Source: Geosiphon pyriformis (lineage: Eukaryota > Glomeromycota > Glomeromycetes > Archaeosporales > Geosiphonaceae). From it: a DNA stretch of 64,000 nt. How positions within the stretch are numbered: the stretch's first letter is position 1; every line of letters starts with the position of its first letter. Location of the stretch: assembly GCA_016748015.1 (NCBI GenBank), contig JAAOMT010000414.1, positions 274,461-338,460 on the forward strand. Direction: 5' to 3'. Shown here piece by piece: positions 36,576-47,966 of the stretch. The translations under genes were made by a program, and so were the position numbers. Below the pieces are notes generated by a model that was given only the letters and a program-made list of their open reading frames with translations, ran no database searches and was not told the DNA's origin.

Positions 36576-38860
36576 GTTTAATAAGCAAGGCCCAACTACT
36601 ATCTACTACAATATGACCACATAGAATCTTAAAATAGATGTGGCTTATGTATTTTCTATATGTAACCAGCTACTTGAGCCAGTTCAGGCTATACTATATT
36701 AATTTACTAGAAGAAAACTTACTCAAAGACAACATTTTTTGAACAACAAGAAACAAAGTTGCATTGCAAGAAACCAATCCAACCAGTCATTTGGCTGTCT
36801 TTAAGGCATTAGCTTTAACATCAATAGCCTCATGTTCCCAAAGGAACATCAAGTTAAAAAACACTTCATCATCAAACCAACTGAGTGCTCTGAATTACTA
36901 AACATATCAATATCCTTTATACAGCACTCTTTTTTTAAAGAAACCATTTCTCTTCCCAACTTACCAACAATTTTACTAAAAGTACCCAAATGTACTATAA
37001 CCTCATTGACCTTAAAGCCAAGTTTACTGCTTAAAACCAAATCCCCATTAATAAATTGTTCGAACAATTTGACTAAGAAACCAATTGGTTTAACAATAGA
37101 CTCAATCAAAACAGAAAGCTTGACCAAATCAAACTCCACAAAAGCCAACTGAAAAGACATCACAGAATTACTAACAACCATAGAAGGAGAAGTAGGAGTT
37201 ACCAGAAGAGAAAACTCAGAAGAATTCAAGGAAGCAGAAGCTTTTGCATAAGAAACACTACTCATAAAATGTGATTTAAACATCTTGGGAGTCTTGGGAG
37301 AGGGAGGTAGAGAAACCTTGCAGTCTACAGCCACATGGCCTATTTCTTGACACCTAAAGCAGTGCTGACAACCAAGAGTTTCCTACCAAATATAGCATTT
37401 TCTTAAGATACCAGTTTTGACAACTGCAAAGTCTAAATCAACTTGGGAACCAAATATAACCAGAGCAAACCAGAAACAATGACCAGAATCAGGCAAACAA
37501 GAAATGAAACAAGTCTGGCCACCAACCTAAGAGAGCATATTACTAATCTCGAAGGCAGTATAGTCAGAAAGGAGATTGACCAACTTGGCCTTGAACTGAT
37601 TACAAAACAAAATTGTTTCATTCTAATTAATAAGAGAAAGAATACAAACACTATTTTTGTCCACCAAAATTGACCAGTAAGTAAGAGCAAAGGCAGCAGC
37701 ATCCAATTCTTTAAAATAAACAACCACATATTGCCAAACACTAGCAGGCTTCAGCATAACACAAAAAACTTCACCAAAGACCTCAAAAGCTGACTTAATA
37801 TCAGCAGCAGACACATCCAAAGATACATTATACAATACAACAGTAACAGAAGAAGAACCAGACTCAGAAACCACCAAAAACTTGGCAATTTTAAGAGTAG
37901 CAAGACAAATAAAGCTTGTAAACTCAACCAGAAATGCAGCATCCAAAGAACTTTGAAAGGCAAACTTAACACAAAAGAGTTTCATATTGTTCTTAAAAAC
38001 AGATTTTGCACCCAAAAAACCATGTATAGACTGAAAAGCAGTCTTAATATAAGCCAATTTAATCTTAAAAGTAGCACCAAACACTAGAGTGGAGACCACT
38101 TACCCAGCAAACCTTTGACAACTAGAAATAGTTTCCCAAGCATCACCAGTGACAGCACCAAAAACCAGAGGAGGAAATGATTCAGTTTCTATTTGATTAG
38201 TCCAGTTCTCAAAAACAAGTAACCCAACAGAAAGAGATTGTTTTGCTTCTAAAACTGGCAATGATCTACTGGAAGACACCACATTTGACAATACAGCCAG
38301 TGGTTAATCTAGACCCATTTTAAATGACATGCCGGATAATGCTATAAAGATCTCATTTAAGATTTCATTGGGAACCACAAAAGAGTTTGGTGTAATAATA
38401 GCAGAAGCAAGCAACTGCTCCCACTTTTCTGAACTTTTGGTGTTTTTGACCATTTTTTTTGAAGAAGTGGTGCTAGCAGCACCAGGTGTTGAATCCAAGA
38501 AGGGGAAAACCAGCTTATTTACTGGTCGATTATTAAAAACTTTTGGGCTCTTAGTTGAAGTAGAGGCAACACTAGGACTAACTCAAATGTGTCTCTTTGA
38601 GAGAACTTTGACTGGTGAGAAACCAGCCAAAGATAAAGAAGTTGCTTTAGTGGTTACCAAAGGCAGCTTTTCATGATTACTGGGTAAAGGAAGACTTCTA
38701 AAATATTTTGTCTAATTGCTTTTATAACAGAAAGAGCTCCTTTGGTTGAATTTTATTAGATATCTCAAAACAGATATCAAGTGCAGCTTTTTACTCTTTG
38801 TTCTGGTTATGATCATAAAAATAAGAAGACAAAGAGCTGTTGTAATTATTTTATCTTACT
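36576..38860 (-). mobile_element. ORF1-only retroposon, copy 2 (half-LINE)
   Basis: Minus-strand element of about 2.3 kb: a leader at about 38860-38680, one ORF (38680-36694) and a 3' UTR that ends in an A-rich tail at 36576-36590. The 3' UTR is clearly related to that of the LINEs (GGCTCAAGTAGCTGGTTACAT against GGCTCGAGTGGCTGGTCACAT in LINE-A), but the ORF is followed directly by this UTR, with no endonuclease or RT. The plus-strand copy at 1960-4103 plus 10855-10970 has the same structure, so this is an amplified family rather than a one-off deletion. Confidence 0.78.
36694..38680 (-). pseudogene. ORF1-like protein of the half-LINE: RRM and CCHC, decayed
   Basis: A single frame from about 38680 to 36849, then a frameshift near 36840 and a further segment containing LKTAK*LVGLVS to a TAG at 36696-36694. 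It carries a Ser/Lys-rich N terminus, a central RRM (about 37870-37640) with VVLYNVSLD and VVVYFKE as RNP2- and RNP1-like strands, and a perfect zinc knuckle CFRCQEIGHVAVDC at about 37360-37320. After that comes a region of hydrophobic heptads (IVKPIGFLVKLFEQFI; FSKIVGKLGREMVSLKKE) that looks like a coiled coil. Stops lie at 38304, 38100 and 37623. The protein is only distantly related to LINE-A/B/C ORF1. The start codon is unresolved. Its presumed role is to bind RNA and borrow a LINE reverse transcriptase. Confidence 0.75.
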
Positions 38861-39600
38861 TATATATTTATATTATCTTAAAATAAAAAAATATTTGAAG
38901 CCAAAAATTACTTATATATAATTTATAGATTCTGTGTTTAAACCAAATTAATTATTTTTTTACTTTTATTCCTAACCAGATGTTTTTAACATAAAAATGT
39001 CTTAAATAATAACAGCTTAGATTAATTGTTCTTAATTATGATAATTAATAATACTAATTTTTTTAGTTTTATTTTATTTTTATTTTTTTTTATTTATTCT
39101 TTAATAAAGCAACAACATTAGAAAATTGACTGTTTAAAAATAAACTTTGTAATAGCCTGGTAAAAAAAGAAAGCTTTTTCTAAGATTGAATATTAATATT
39201 ATCTTGTTAGCTTATCAAAAGAACAAAAAAACACCACCAGATCTTAATAACTGTACTTGGCTAGTTCAAGATAGTTCATATACTTAAGTTGCAAATAGCC
39301 AAAACATCTTTCTGTGCTTTATAATCAAAGAACTTTATGAGTAAAATTAGCAAAAACTTTTAGAGACTGATATTATTAATTTATTTCAAATGTTTATAGT
39401 AAAAACTTTCAAACTCTTTTATCTAAAATTAGAACACTAAATGTTACTATCATACTCCAACAAGTTTATCCATAATATTTAGTGCTTTTTGTGAAATTAT
39501 AAAATTCACAGAGACAGAACACTCAATAAATTCACAAAAATAACAACTATTAAGATTGTAGAAAAAAATCACTTACTTTTTAGAAAAGTCTTATTTTAGC
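38861..39600. other. Unassigned AT-rich region between half-LINE and Ty3-B
   Basis: May contain the lost 5' LTR and leader of Ty3-B, but nothing aligned convincingly with the Ty3-A LTR by eye. Confidence 0.4.
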
Positions 39601-41030
39601 ACTTTAGAGAAGATTTAAAAATACTATTAAAAATCATTACCACTAAAAGTAATTTTTGTTATTACTTATATATCAAAGTTGACTACTTATTAGACCAAAC
39701 ATTCAATATAAAAAAATTCAAAGAACAAATTTATCAAAAATTACTAATATATTTAACTACAATTATTCCTTAGATAATAGCCAAGACTTTTTTTATAATT
39801 GATAAAAAAATTAAAGAATACACAAAAAAACAGTACTCTTAAGTAAAAAAAGACAAATATTAAAACCTAATTCTAAAAAATTTGAGTCAAACTCCAATAA
39901 TAATAGTATATAAATTACATAAAAAAGAGCTATATTTATAGTTAATAAGAAATTAAAATTTTTTTACTAACAACTTCTTCATATTATTAGATTTTTAAAA
40001 ACAAAATCTTATTCAATTAATCTATTAAGCCACAAATAAAAACTCTAAGAACTTCTGAAAATCTGTATTCTTAAGACTATAACCAAAATTTTTGAATTAA
40101 ATTTTTAAAAAAATACAGATCATTGTTTAAAAATTTTATTCCAACAACCAATAAATCCAGCAAAAACACTTTATCTTGAGCATAACTGTTAATATTATCT
40201 TTAAATAAATTAACCACTATATTTTTAAGTGAAACAGCTATTCTACAACCTATTGGTCATACTAATAAAGAAAAACAACTAACTACAAACTTAACAAAGC
40301 AACCAGATATATCTCCATCAATATTCTTGTTGTCAACAATTAAACAAATTTCTATTATTCAGATTATAGTTTACAAAAACATTATCAGACTGAAAAAAAT
40401 TTTTGATAAAGAAAAAAATACATAGATATTGATTATAAAAGCCAAAAAAGTAATCAAAGCCAATAATTAGAACAAAAACAGAACAATTCAAGTCCTACTC
40501 TTTTTTTTAACTAAAATTGCAAACATATGATACCAAAGTTTTAAGAAGAAACCAACTAATTTTTTTGCTTTTAAATTCATTTTTCTACAATATTTCTGTA
40601 ACTCCAATATACTTATCAGGCTACAAAATCAGTTTAATATAATAAAACAAAAAGATTACAAGCAGTAACCACTTATTTTGAGTAATTTAATCAAATTTTT
40701 TACCAAATTCAGGCAATTAAAAAAAACTATTATACATCAAAACAAATTTTCAACCGATTTATTAAGAGATTAAAGAGTAATATCTTTTGATTTATTAGAC
40801 TCTATTATCTTAGTAGCTTACAAAAAACTGTAATACTTGTCTATAACTTTGAATTAGCAAAGCAAAAAGCCAATTATACTCAAGTTATTAATTTGGCCAT
40901 AAACAAAATCTCAAATATCAATACAAAGCTTATCTAATTAAGTAAAAAGTTGATTCAAAAAATTCTGAAACTTATCAGCCACTACAACAAAAAAAACAAT
41001 ACCAATAGATATCAACAATTACAAAACCAT
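39601..41030 (+). pseudogene. Ty3-B gag, left part, interrupted by Ty3-A
   Basis: Decayed plus-strand gag. It parallels Ty3-A gag segment by segment: a DKKIKEYTKKQYS-like stretch near 39800 (Ty3-A: HHKIEQYTNENF), and at 40670-40890 a run matching the Ty3-A Asn-Gln-Ile to Ile-Arg-Gly-Leu-Lys-Ser segment, with FIKRLKSNIF here for FIRGLKSSILG, followed by ELAKQKANYTQVIN (Ty3-A: LESAKKEANYSQMVN). At the break the frame reads YQQLQNH and resumes as QQ*QFWKQ at 48777. Confidence 0.72.
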
Positions 41031-41858
41031 TGTTACAGTTTAAGAATTTAATAGGAATTATAAATAATATAAATTAGCCAATCATAAAATAGCATAGCAA
41101 CAAGTTATAAAAAAGAAATGATTTACAAATAACAGCAAGCACTATTTTACAATAACAGCAAGCACTATTGTACAATAGCAGCAAGCACTATTTCACAATA
41201 ACAACAAGCACTATTTAGAAATAATAGAAATAGAGTATTACAAAACATTATTTTGTAAAACAATAATTATATATATATACAATAGTTTTTAATGATGAAA
41301 AATAGAACAAGCTTCAACTAAAAGCAACAAATATCTAAATAAAATCTTATTCAAAAAGAATTAATAAAAAATAATAATAATAAATTGAATGAACATCACA
41401 ATTACGAGATTAACAATAGAATTCACATACCTTCTTTAGTGAATAAAACTATCATTCTATCTCTGAACTCTTTGAAAAAATAATCCCTGATCAAGATTAT
41501 TCACATGGTTACTAATTAAATTGAAAAAAAAGCTTTATTATATACTTAGGGAAATTGCAAAAAGGCCATTAACATTCTGTGTTTCTAAATTAGAGAAACA
41601 CATTAGGCAATTGCAAAAATAGTCTCAGAAAAGACCCCAGACAGTGGATAGATTTCAGATTAGCTTCTGGGAAGGAATACACAACATACAAAGACAATTA
41701 GAATTAAAGAGAAAACTTACATTACAACAACAAAAAAAACCTTTAGTACATCATCATTAATATCCAATACATAAAATAAAAGAATTCACGAGAGACTGAT
41801 TGCAATTAAAATGGGAGATTAACAATTAAAATATATCAAGAAAACCACTCCTGTAACA
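41031..41858 (+). repeat. 5' LTR of Ty3-A
   Basis: 828 bp with perfect 8-base inverted termini TGTTACAG and CTGTAACA. It matches the 3' LTR nearly end to end, most visible differences being C/T or G/A. It carries four 23-bp tandem units at 41131-41222; the 3' LTR has three, which accounts for the length difference. An alternating TATATATATA stretch at 41266-41280 may serve as TATA box. Confidence 0.93.
41131..41222 (+). repeat. Four 23-bp tandem repeats in the Ty3-A 5' LTR
   Basis: Units of AACAGCAAGCACTATTTTAC followed by AAT start at 41131, 41154, 41177 and 41200. The 3' LTR has three units (48067-48135), evidence of slippage after integration. Confidence 0.9.
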
Positions 41859-41860
41859 TT

Positions 41861-41873
41861 TGGTGAACTCTAC
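41861..41873 (+). other. Putative tRNA primer-binding site of Ty3-A
   Basis: TGGTGAACTCTAC begins two bases after the 5' LTR. The leading TGG complements the CCA end of a tRNA, as expected for minus-strand priming. The tRNA species was not identified. Confidence 0.6.
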
Positions 41874-42028
41874 AAAGAAAGAAAATCAAAAAAAAATAAT
41901 AATTAGCAATAATTCATTGCTAAAAAGGAAGAAACAAAAGTGGTGACAAAAACCCTTACCCTTACTGTTTTTAAATTCTGTTGTGCTATTTACACACAAA
42001 ATCAAAGTGATTTTAGATTACCAGAAAG

Positions 42029-43590
42029 GTGTTGTCCAGCAAAATTTCCTCTTACTTATTATATCAATGCCAGAATAAATTACCACATAGGAAAAAAAAA
42101 CCACATGACACGAAACTTGGATTGTATAGAGAATTATCACAATACACTACAAAGGAAATAGCAGTAATAGCCACAACTATTGTGAAAATCCATCACAAAA
42201 TTGAGCAATACACCAATGAAAATTTTCTAATATCCACAGGAAACATTAGGAAATGTGCCAACAAAGCCAAAAAAAATTTAGAAACTAATCAAAAAAATCA
42301 GCAAAAATTAGAAACATCCGCCCAAATGCCCAAAAAAATGTTGTGCAATCAGTAAAGAAACAACACCTTCATTCGCTAGAAAAAAGATCTTACTATTTTT
42401 CCCCAGATAATAAAATTCAACTCCCATTAGGAGCTGTATCATCATCTACATCAACCCCACAAACACCAAAAACTCTTAATTACACTGAAAAACTCAAACA
42501 ACACAATTGGGGAGATATATCAATTACAGGAAGATATTCATCACTATTTCAAAAACCCTTTTTTCAACCAAAATTTGGAGTGGAGTTTGAAAACCATGAA
42601 GAAGAGTCTGAATCAGAATCCAAAGAAACCAGTGAAAAACCAAGCACAAGACTGGTCATTAGAACAAGCAGCCAGTCCAGAAACCAAGAAACTTGTAATC
42701 AAGAAAAAGAACTGAATATAAGAAAAACCATCTTTAGAGATGCTCAAGAAAATATCATTCCACCTCTTTTTAGACCAATAAACCCACCAGCAGGAAACAA
42801 TGACAAAATGGCCACACTGTATATCATGCGATTAACAGATTTCTCAAGAGAGAAAGAAAAAACAGATGTATATATGTGGCTTAGAGAAGCACAAAAAGCC
42901 ATCCAGGCAAATAACTGGAATGATCAAAGAGCAATTTAAACATTACCTTTCTTTTTAAAAGAAACTGCTGACTTGTGGTATCAAAGTTTGGAAACAAAAC
43001 CCATGAGTTTTGCCCAATTCAAAAACACACTCTTGGAGTATTTCAGTGATCCAAACGCCGTAATCCAACTACAAAATGAATTCAATACTATCAAACAAGG
43101 TACAGGTAAAACTGTCACCCAATACCTTGCTCGATTCAATCAAATTTGCTGTTAGATTGAAGCAATTGAGCAAGGATACTATATGGATCCTCAGGTTTTA
43201 AATCAGTTTATTAGAGGATTAAAAAGCAGCATTTTAGGAAGAGTTCACTCTGTCCACCCTAATTCCTTACCAGAAGCTATTACGCTTACTAAAGCCCTTG
43301 AATCGGCTAAGAAAGAAGCTAATTATAGTCAAATGGTTAACATAATAATAGAGAAAAATAAGACAGAAACATTAAAAAAAAGAGTAATGCAATTAGGGGA
43401 GGAACTCTCTAAGAAAATAGAAAGTTACCTCATCCTAGATCCAAGAAGAAATACATATCAACCACCCCAAAGACACAGCCAAGAAGTCAGTGACAGTTGA
43501 AATAATTGCTCATTATACCAGGAATTCAGAACAGAAATGTGCACCTGCCATTTTTGCAAATGTATAGGACATTTAATTAGTCAATGTTGA
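42029..43590 (+). pseudogene. Ty3-A gag with zinc knuckle
   Basis: The N-terminal part (42029-42355) is a Lys/Gln-rich probable coiled coil in one frame. A seven-A run at 42330-42336 coincides with a shift to the frame that carries the rest of the polyprotein. Next come a Ser/Thr-rich linker and the capsid region: MYIMRLTDFSREKEKTDVYMWLREAQ-like segment around 42809-42900 followed by WYQSLETKPMSFAQFKNTLL and YLARFNQICC at 42976-43150, typical retrotransposon gag. The CCHC knuckle CHFCKCIGHLISQC is at 43546-43587. Stops at 42937, 43153, 43498 and 43588 lie within the frame. Gag would form the particle and bind element RNA. Confidence 0.85.
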
Positions 43591-43986
43591 ATGCGAATGA
43601 TGTAGAAAGCATGTGAAAATAATTATTACGTACCACCCCAAATGCTCAGAAACTAGTACATGCTAATATCACGCCAATATCCCACCACATATCAAAATCA
43701 AAGAACTTACAAGCAACAGCTCATAATAGCCAACCCGAATTGGTGTCCTGAGTCCCAAAATCAGCCCATGTAGAACCAAAATGCGTTGGTCCAGAGGAAT
43801 CCAAATCATGCTGGAACCAGTCAGTAAACTAATCCAAACTACCAAAATTATCAACAAACTTACCTTAATATACCAGAAAATCTGATCATTGGAAACAATA
43901 ATGGTAAAAACATAAACAGAACCAAAAATTTCTCCAACAAATTAAGCCAAACAATACCACCAGCAGTTGTCACCAAAGATAGCAGC

Positions 43987-44346
43987 CTCACAGCTATTTT
44001 TCCTTTTGAATTAAAGAAAAACAAGGCTATATTCAATGGAGTAGCATTGGACAAAAAATGCCCAATCACTGCTATTTATACGGAAGCCACTATAAACAAT
44101 ATCTCAATCAAACTTATCTTAGATAGCAGATCCACTGGAAGCATCATAATGCTTCAACTAGTAAACCAACTGGGTTTCAAAGTTAATTGTGCTGCGATGT
44201 CCCAAATCATAACAGCCAATAGAAATACAAAGCTGCCTCATGGTGAAATTGACTCATTTTCTTTCAAAATTAATGGCATAGTAATACCTACAAAAGTATT
44301 AGTAATGGATGCTACACAATATCAAGTGTTAATAGGGAATGACTGA
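43987..44346 (+). pseudogene. Ty3-A retropepsin-like protease, active-site Gly replaced
   Basis: In frame with gag and pol. ISIKLILDSRSTGSII contains the catalytic Asp (codon 44122-44124), but the Gly of the usual Asp-Ser-Gly triad is Arg (AGA at 44128-44130, one G-to-A step from GGA). The downstream VLVMDATQYQVLIGND resembles the second conserved segment of Ty3 proteases. A TGA at 44344 follows. It would have matured the polyprotein. Confidence 0.8.
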
Positions 44347-45242
44347 CTAACAAAAGCCAACACCATTTTAGACTGGACCACCCAAGAGCTTCTGATCAAT
44401 TATAATAGCCACCAGACCAGAATTCCAGTCACTTGTGGCCACTTCCAAAAACCCAGCACCAACCAAAAACCTACTTTCAAATTTGAGGAAAATTCAACAC
44501 TACCAGTCATCAAAACCTATCAGCTCTTTTGGGCTGATGATCAAAGAGCAGGACTACCAGCCGTACTAACGTGGACCAGTAAAGAAAGATCTGAATGGAA
44601 CCAGGTAAGTCCACAAAAAAACCACCAATGATGCAGACCAAAGCTAGAATACTCGGTTTGCAAGAAAAAACTCTCGTCTATAACTGTATGCAGCACACCA
44701 AACAAAGACCCAAAAAACTCCACCCATTACTATTGTAACTGTTATAACAAAAAAAAATACAGTTATCCAGAAAGACATGGAAAATGGGACAAAAAACTGT
44801 GTCTCACTTGTGGAAAACTGTTACCAAGAAAGTGTGACTGGAATGACATACCAGGCAGAGGAGGAACATGTGACACAACTTGCCAATACATGATCCTTAT
44901 TTGTGACTGGGTAAGAGGAGGAATGTCATTCAAAGCAGCATTCAACAGAGTGTTAAAAAGACTACAGCACTACCCACATAATAAGAACAAGTTGTACAAC
45001 ATCACACAGACCAAAGTAAGAGAAGGAACTGCCGAAGAAATATGATATTAGAAAATGTCAGCCGAAATAGCCAATGAAGTTGCCAACTACAACATGTTTA
45101 ATTCAGTGGACGAATTCCAAGAAAATTATCAACAGCTGTGTCTCACTCACCAAAAACAGGAACAATATCTCACCCAGATCAACACTTATCTTTGCAAGGA
45201 CTGTCTTATTCCATGCCAAAGTCAGCACTATAAAGAGTGTTA
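44347..45242 (+). pseudogene. Ty3-A Cys-rich segment of unknown function
   Basis: In the polyprotein frame between protease and dUTPase. From about 44632 it carries many cysteines: a VCKKKLSS pair-half (probably once C-x2-C), YYCNCYNKK, a KLCLTCGKLLPRKC cluster, and TCDTTCQYMILIC after a GRGG turn; a further CKDCLIPCQSQHYKEC lies at 45199-45240. The pattern suggests one or two zinc-ribbon-like folds. Ty3-B has a decayed equivalent at about 50040-50290 with ICVNCKKK and YYCHLC, so the segment is a conserved part of this lineage. Stops at 44629 and 45043. I do not recognise a named family with certainty. Confidence 0.62.
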
Positions 45243-45267
45243 ATACAAAAAAGACTTAGAAAGAAAA

Positions 45268-46272
45268 ATGAAAATTAAGAATCAGCAGTACCAAAATCAA
45301 TCAATAAATCAACAAAACTCATCTGATGGTCCCAAGTCAGAAAAAATTTTAGCCTATACTGATCTAGATCAGGAGATCAGCATCCAGTACTATGACAATG
45401 GGCACTTAGGAATAGTACCCAAAAGAGCTCATCCAACTGATGCCAGATTTGATCTATGGTATCTGGAAAACCAATCCATGACGTTGCCACCCAGGAGTAT
45501 TACTAAAATTGACCTAAAAATAGTGGTTGAAATTCTACCAGGAATAATGGTTCAAATAGCATCACAATCAAGCCTCGTAAAAAAAAGAATAAGTGTTCAA
45601 GGAGGAGTAATTGACTCTAAATACACTGGAAATTTGATGGTTTTGCTACAGAACAATTCAAAAAAACCTTATATCATTAAATCTAAGGAAAAGATTACAC
45701 AAGCAATTTTTCTATTATTGGTAAAAATTGGGAAATTTGTGCCAGTGGAAAATCATGAGGAATTGATACAAACAATAAAAGGAACTTTTGGTTTCAGATT
45801 GACAGGAAAAGGAGTTGAAGCAAATTTTGCTGAAACAATAAAAAAAAAAGGTGAATTAATTAAAACTGAGCAGTCAATTACACTCATGTCTTATGAAAAA
45901 TCAGAAATTAAAATAAAAAGAACAATAAAAAATATAAATCTAATATTTGAGCCCCACCCAGAAACTTGCCAACAGTTTTCTATAGGACTTACTAATCTTT
46001 TTATTCCAGCTGACAAAACACAATGGATAAAAATTCCTATCACAAATACTACAGAAAAGCTCATATATATTCCAGAAAACACCATTATAGGATACCTTAG
46101 AACAAAACTAGAAAATGCGTCAATACCACAAGAAATTCTAAATTTCCTAGAAATTGTTCTCTACTGTGAATTCACTTCAATAAATTGGCAACAACCATTG
46201 GAATGCTATCAATTTACACCAGAAAAATTGGCCAAATTAAAGATTGCAACAATGGATCCTGACCAACAGTGA
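45268..46272 (+). pseudogene. Ty3-A dUTPase domain and downstream linker
   Basis: dUTPase hydrolyses dUTP to dUMP and keeps uracil out of new DNA. Five ordered motifs are visible: HPTDARFDL (45430-45456; motif 1), ASQSSLVKK (about 45560; motif 2), GGVIDSKYTGNL with the catalytic Asp and Tyr (45601-45636; motif 3), ITQAIFLLL (45694; motif 4) and a Gly-rich GTFGFRLTGKG (45781-45813; motif 5, degraded from the usual RGxGGFGSTG form). The frame is open for 334 codons to a TGA at 46270. After the domain comes a beta-rich linker (IPITNTTEKLIYIPENTIIGYL). It is the longest intact stretch of the element. Confidence 0.88.
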
Positions 46273-47638
46273 CAATTAAAAGCATTAATTTTAAAATACT
46301 TTGATATATTTTCACAAAATGGCAAATTTGGAAGAACCAACTTGGTTTAATACCAAATCTCCACTGGGAACACCAGATTTGAAAAACAATGCACTTACCA
46401 TGTCCCACTAATGGAGCATAATTTTATCAGAGAAGAAGTCCAAAGCATGTTGGAAAAAAAAATAATTCAACCATCAATAAGCTCATAGTCCTTACCAGTT
46501 GTTTTAGTAAGGAAAAAAAATGGAAAAATTAGATTTTGTGTCAACTATCACAAACTAAACAGCAAAACAACCAAAAACTCATACCCAATACTGTTAATTA
46601 ATAAAATTTTCAACGTTTTTGGAGAAGCAAAATGGTTTTCTACACTTGACTTGACCAGTGGATACTGACAAGTGAAAATAGACCCAAAAGACAGGCATAA
46701 AACAGTATTCACAATACAAAATGGCAATTATGAGTTCAATGTAATGCCATTTGGATTGATAAATGCTCCCACAACATTCCAAAGACTAATAGATGTAATT
46801 TACTCTGGAATTCTGTGGCAATCTGTTGTTGTCTACTTGGACAATACAAATGTTTTCTCACCAAAATTTGCAGATCATCTCCAATATTTACAACAAGTTT
46901 TTGAGAGATTGAGACACACTGGACTTAAATTAAATTTAGAAAAATGTTTTTTTGGAAAAAATGAGCTAGCATTTCTAGAACACATAGTTGGAAAAGATGG
47001 AATAAAACCAGATTCATTAAAAATAGACAAAGTAAAAAATTTTCCAGTATCTCGAAATGTTTTAGAAGTTAAAAGCTTTTTAAGACTTGCATCTTACTAC
47101 TGCCACTTTGTAGAAAACTTTTCAAACATTGCCAAACCTCTTAATTATCTATTATCTAAAAATGTGAAATTTGAATAGACCAAAACACAGCAAAAAGCTT
47201 TTGAGTACCTTAGGCAAAAGCTTATTAAATCACCAATAATGATCTATTTGGATTTCAACAAAAAATTCATTTTGGCCACAAATGCCTTTGGAACTGGACT
47301 TGGAGCCATTTTTTCACAAAAAAATGATAATAGAAGAGAACGTGTAATTGCTTATGCCAGTAGAAGTCTCAGTATGACAGAGCAAAACTATGCAGCACAC
47401 AAATTAGAATGCTTAGCAGTAGTCTGAAGTTGCATTCACTTTGACACATATTTACTCTACAAACCCTTTGATATTACCACAGATCATAGAAGTCTGGTCT
47501 GGTTAAATAACAAGAAAGCGCTGAAAAAAAAATATGTTAGATGGTCACAAATATTAACACCATACAATTATATCATCAAATACAAAGAAGGTGCCAAAAA
47601 TGCCAATGCTGACTGTTTGTCAAGAATGAAACACATGT
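46273..47638 (+). pseudogene. Ty3-A reverse transcriptase and RNase H, catalytic residues mutated
   Basis: The RT palm motifs are clear: KIRFCVNYHKLN, STLDLTSGY, and FNVMPFGLINAPTTFQRLI near 46735-46790. The catalytic box reads VYLDN (Asp 46840-46842, Asn 46843-46845), so the second Asp is lost. RNase H follows from about 47239: its first acid is Asn (ILATNAFGTGLGAI, codon 47281-47283), while LECLAVV, TTDHRSL and ANADCLSR keep the other three. Stops at 46348, 46669, 47176 and 47425 interrupt it. The frame ends at 47636-47638. Confidence 0.88.
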
Positions 47639-47950
47639 AAAAATCATGAACTTACCTATCAATTAGAGTAATTGACAAAGCAACAATTCAACAATTAAAA
47701 TGTTTTATTAGAAAAACCAACAGTACATTCAATTCAAAAAGCAGTTTATGGAATTTTCAAAGCATTTGAAAATTGTCACAAAGTATTACTGGATCCAACC
47801 ATAAACATAATAACAACCAACAGTATTAGACAACTTACCAACTTAAAATTTCAAAAATTACAATAACAAGTTAATAATACAGTATTGGACTACTATAGCA
47901 ACTTAAAATTCAATAAAGAAATTAACTTTGATTTTGATGGAGCTCAATCT

Positions 47951-47966
47951 TGAAAGGAGGGGATAA
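47951..47966 (+). other. Polypurine tract of Ty3-A
   Basis: TGAAAGGAGGGGATAA directly precedes the 3' LTR, the usual plus-strand primer. Confidence 0.8.
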
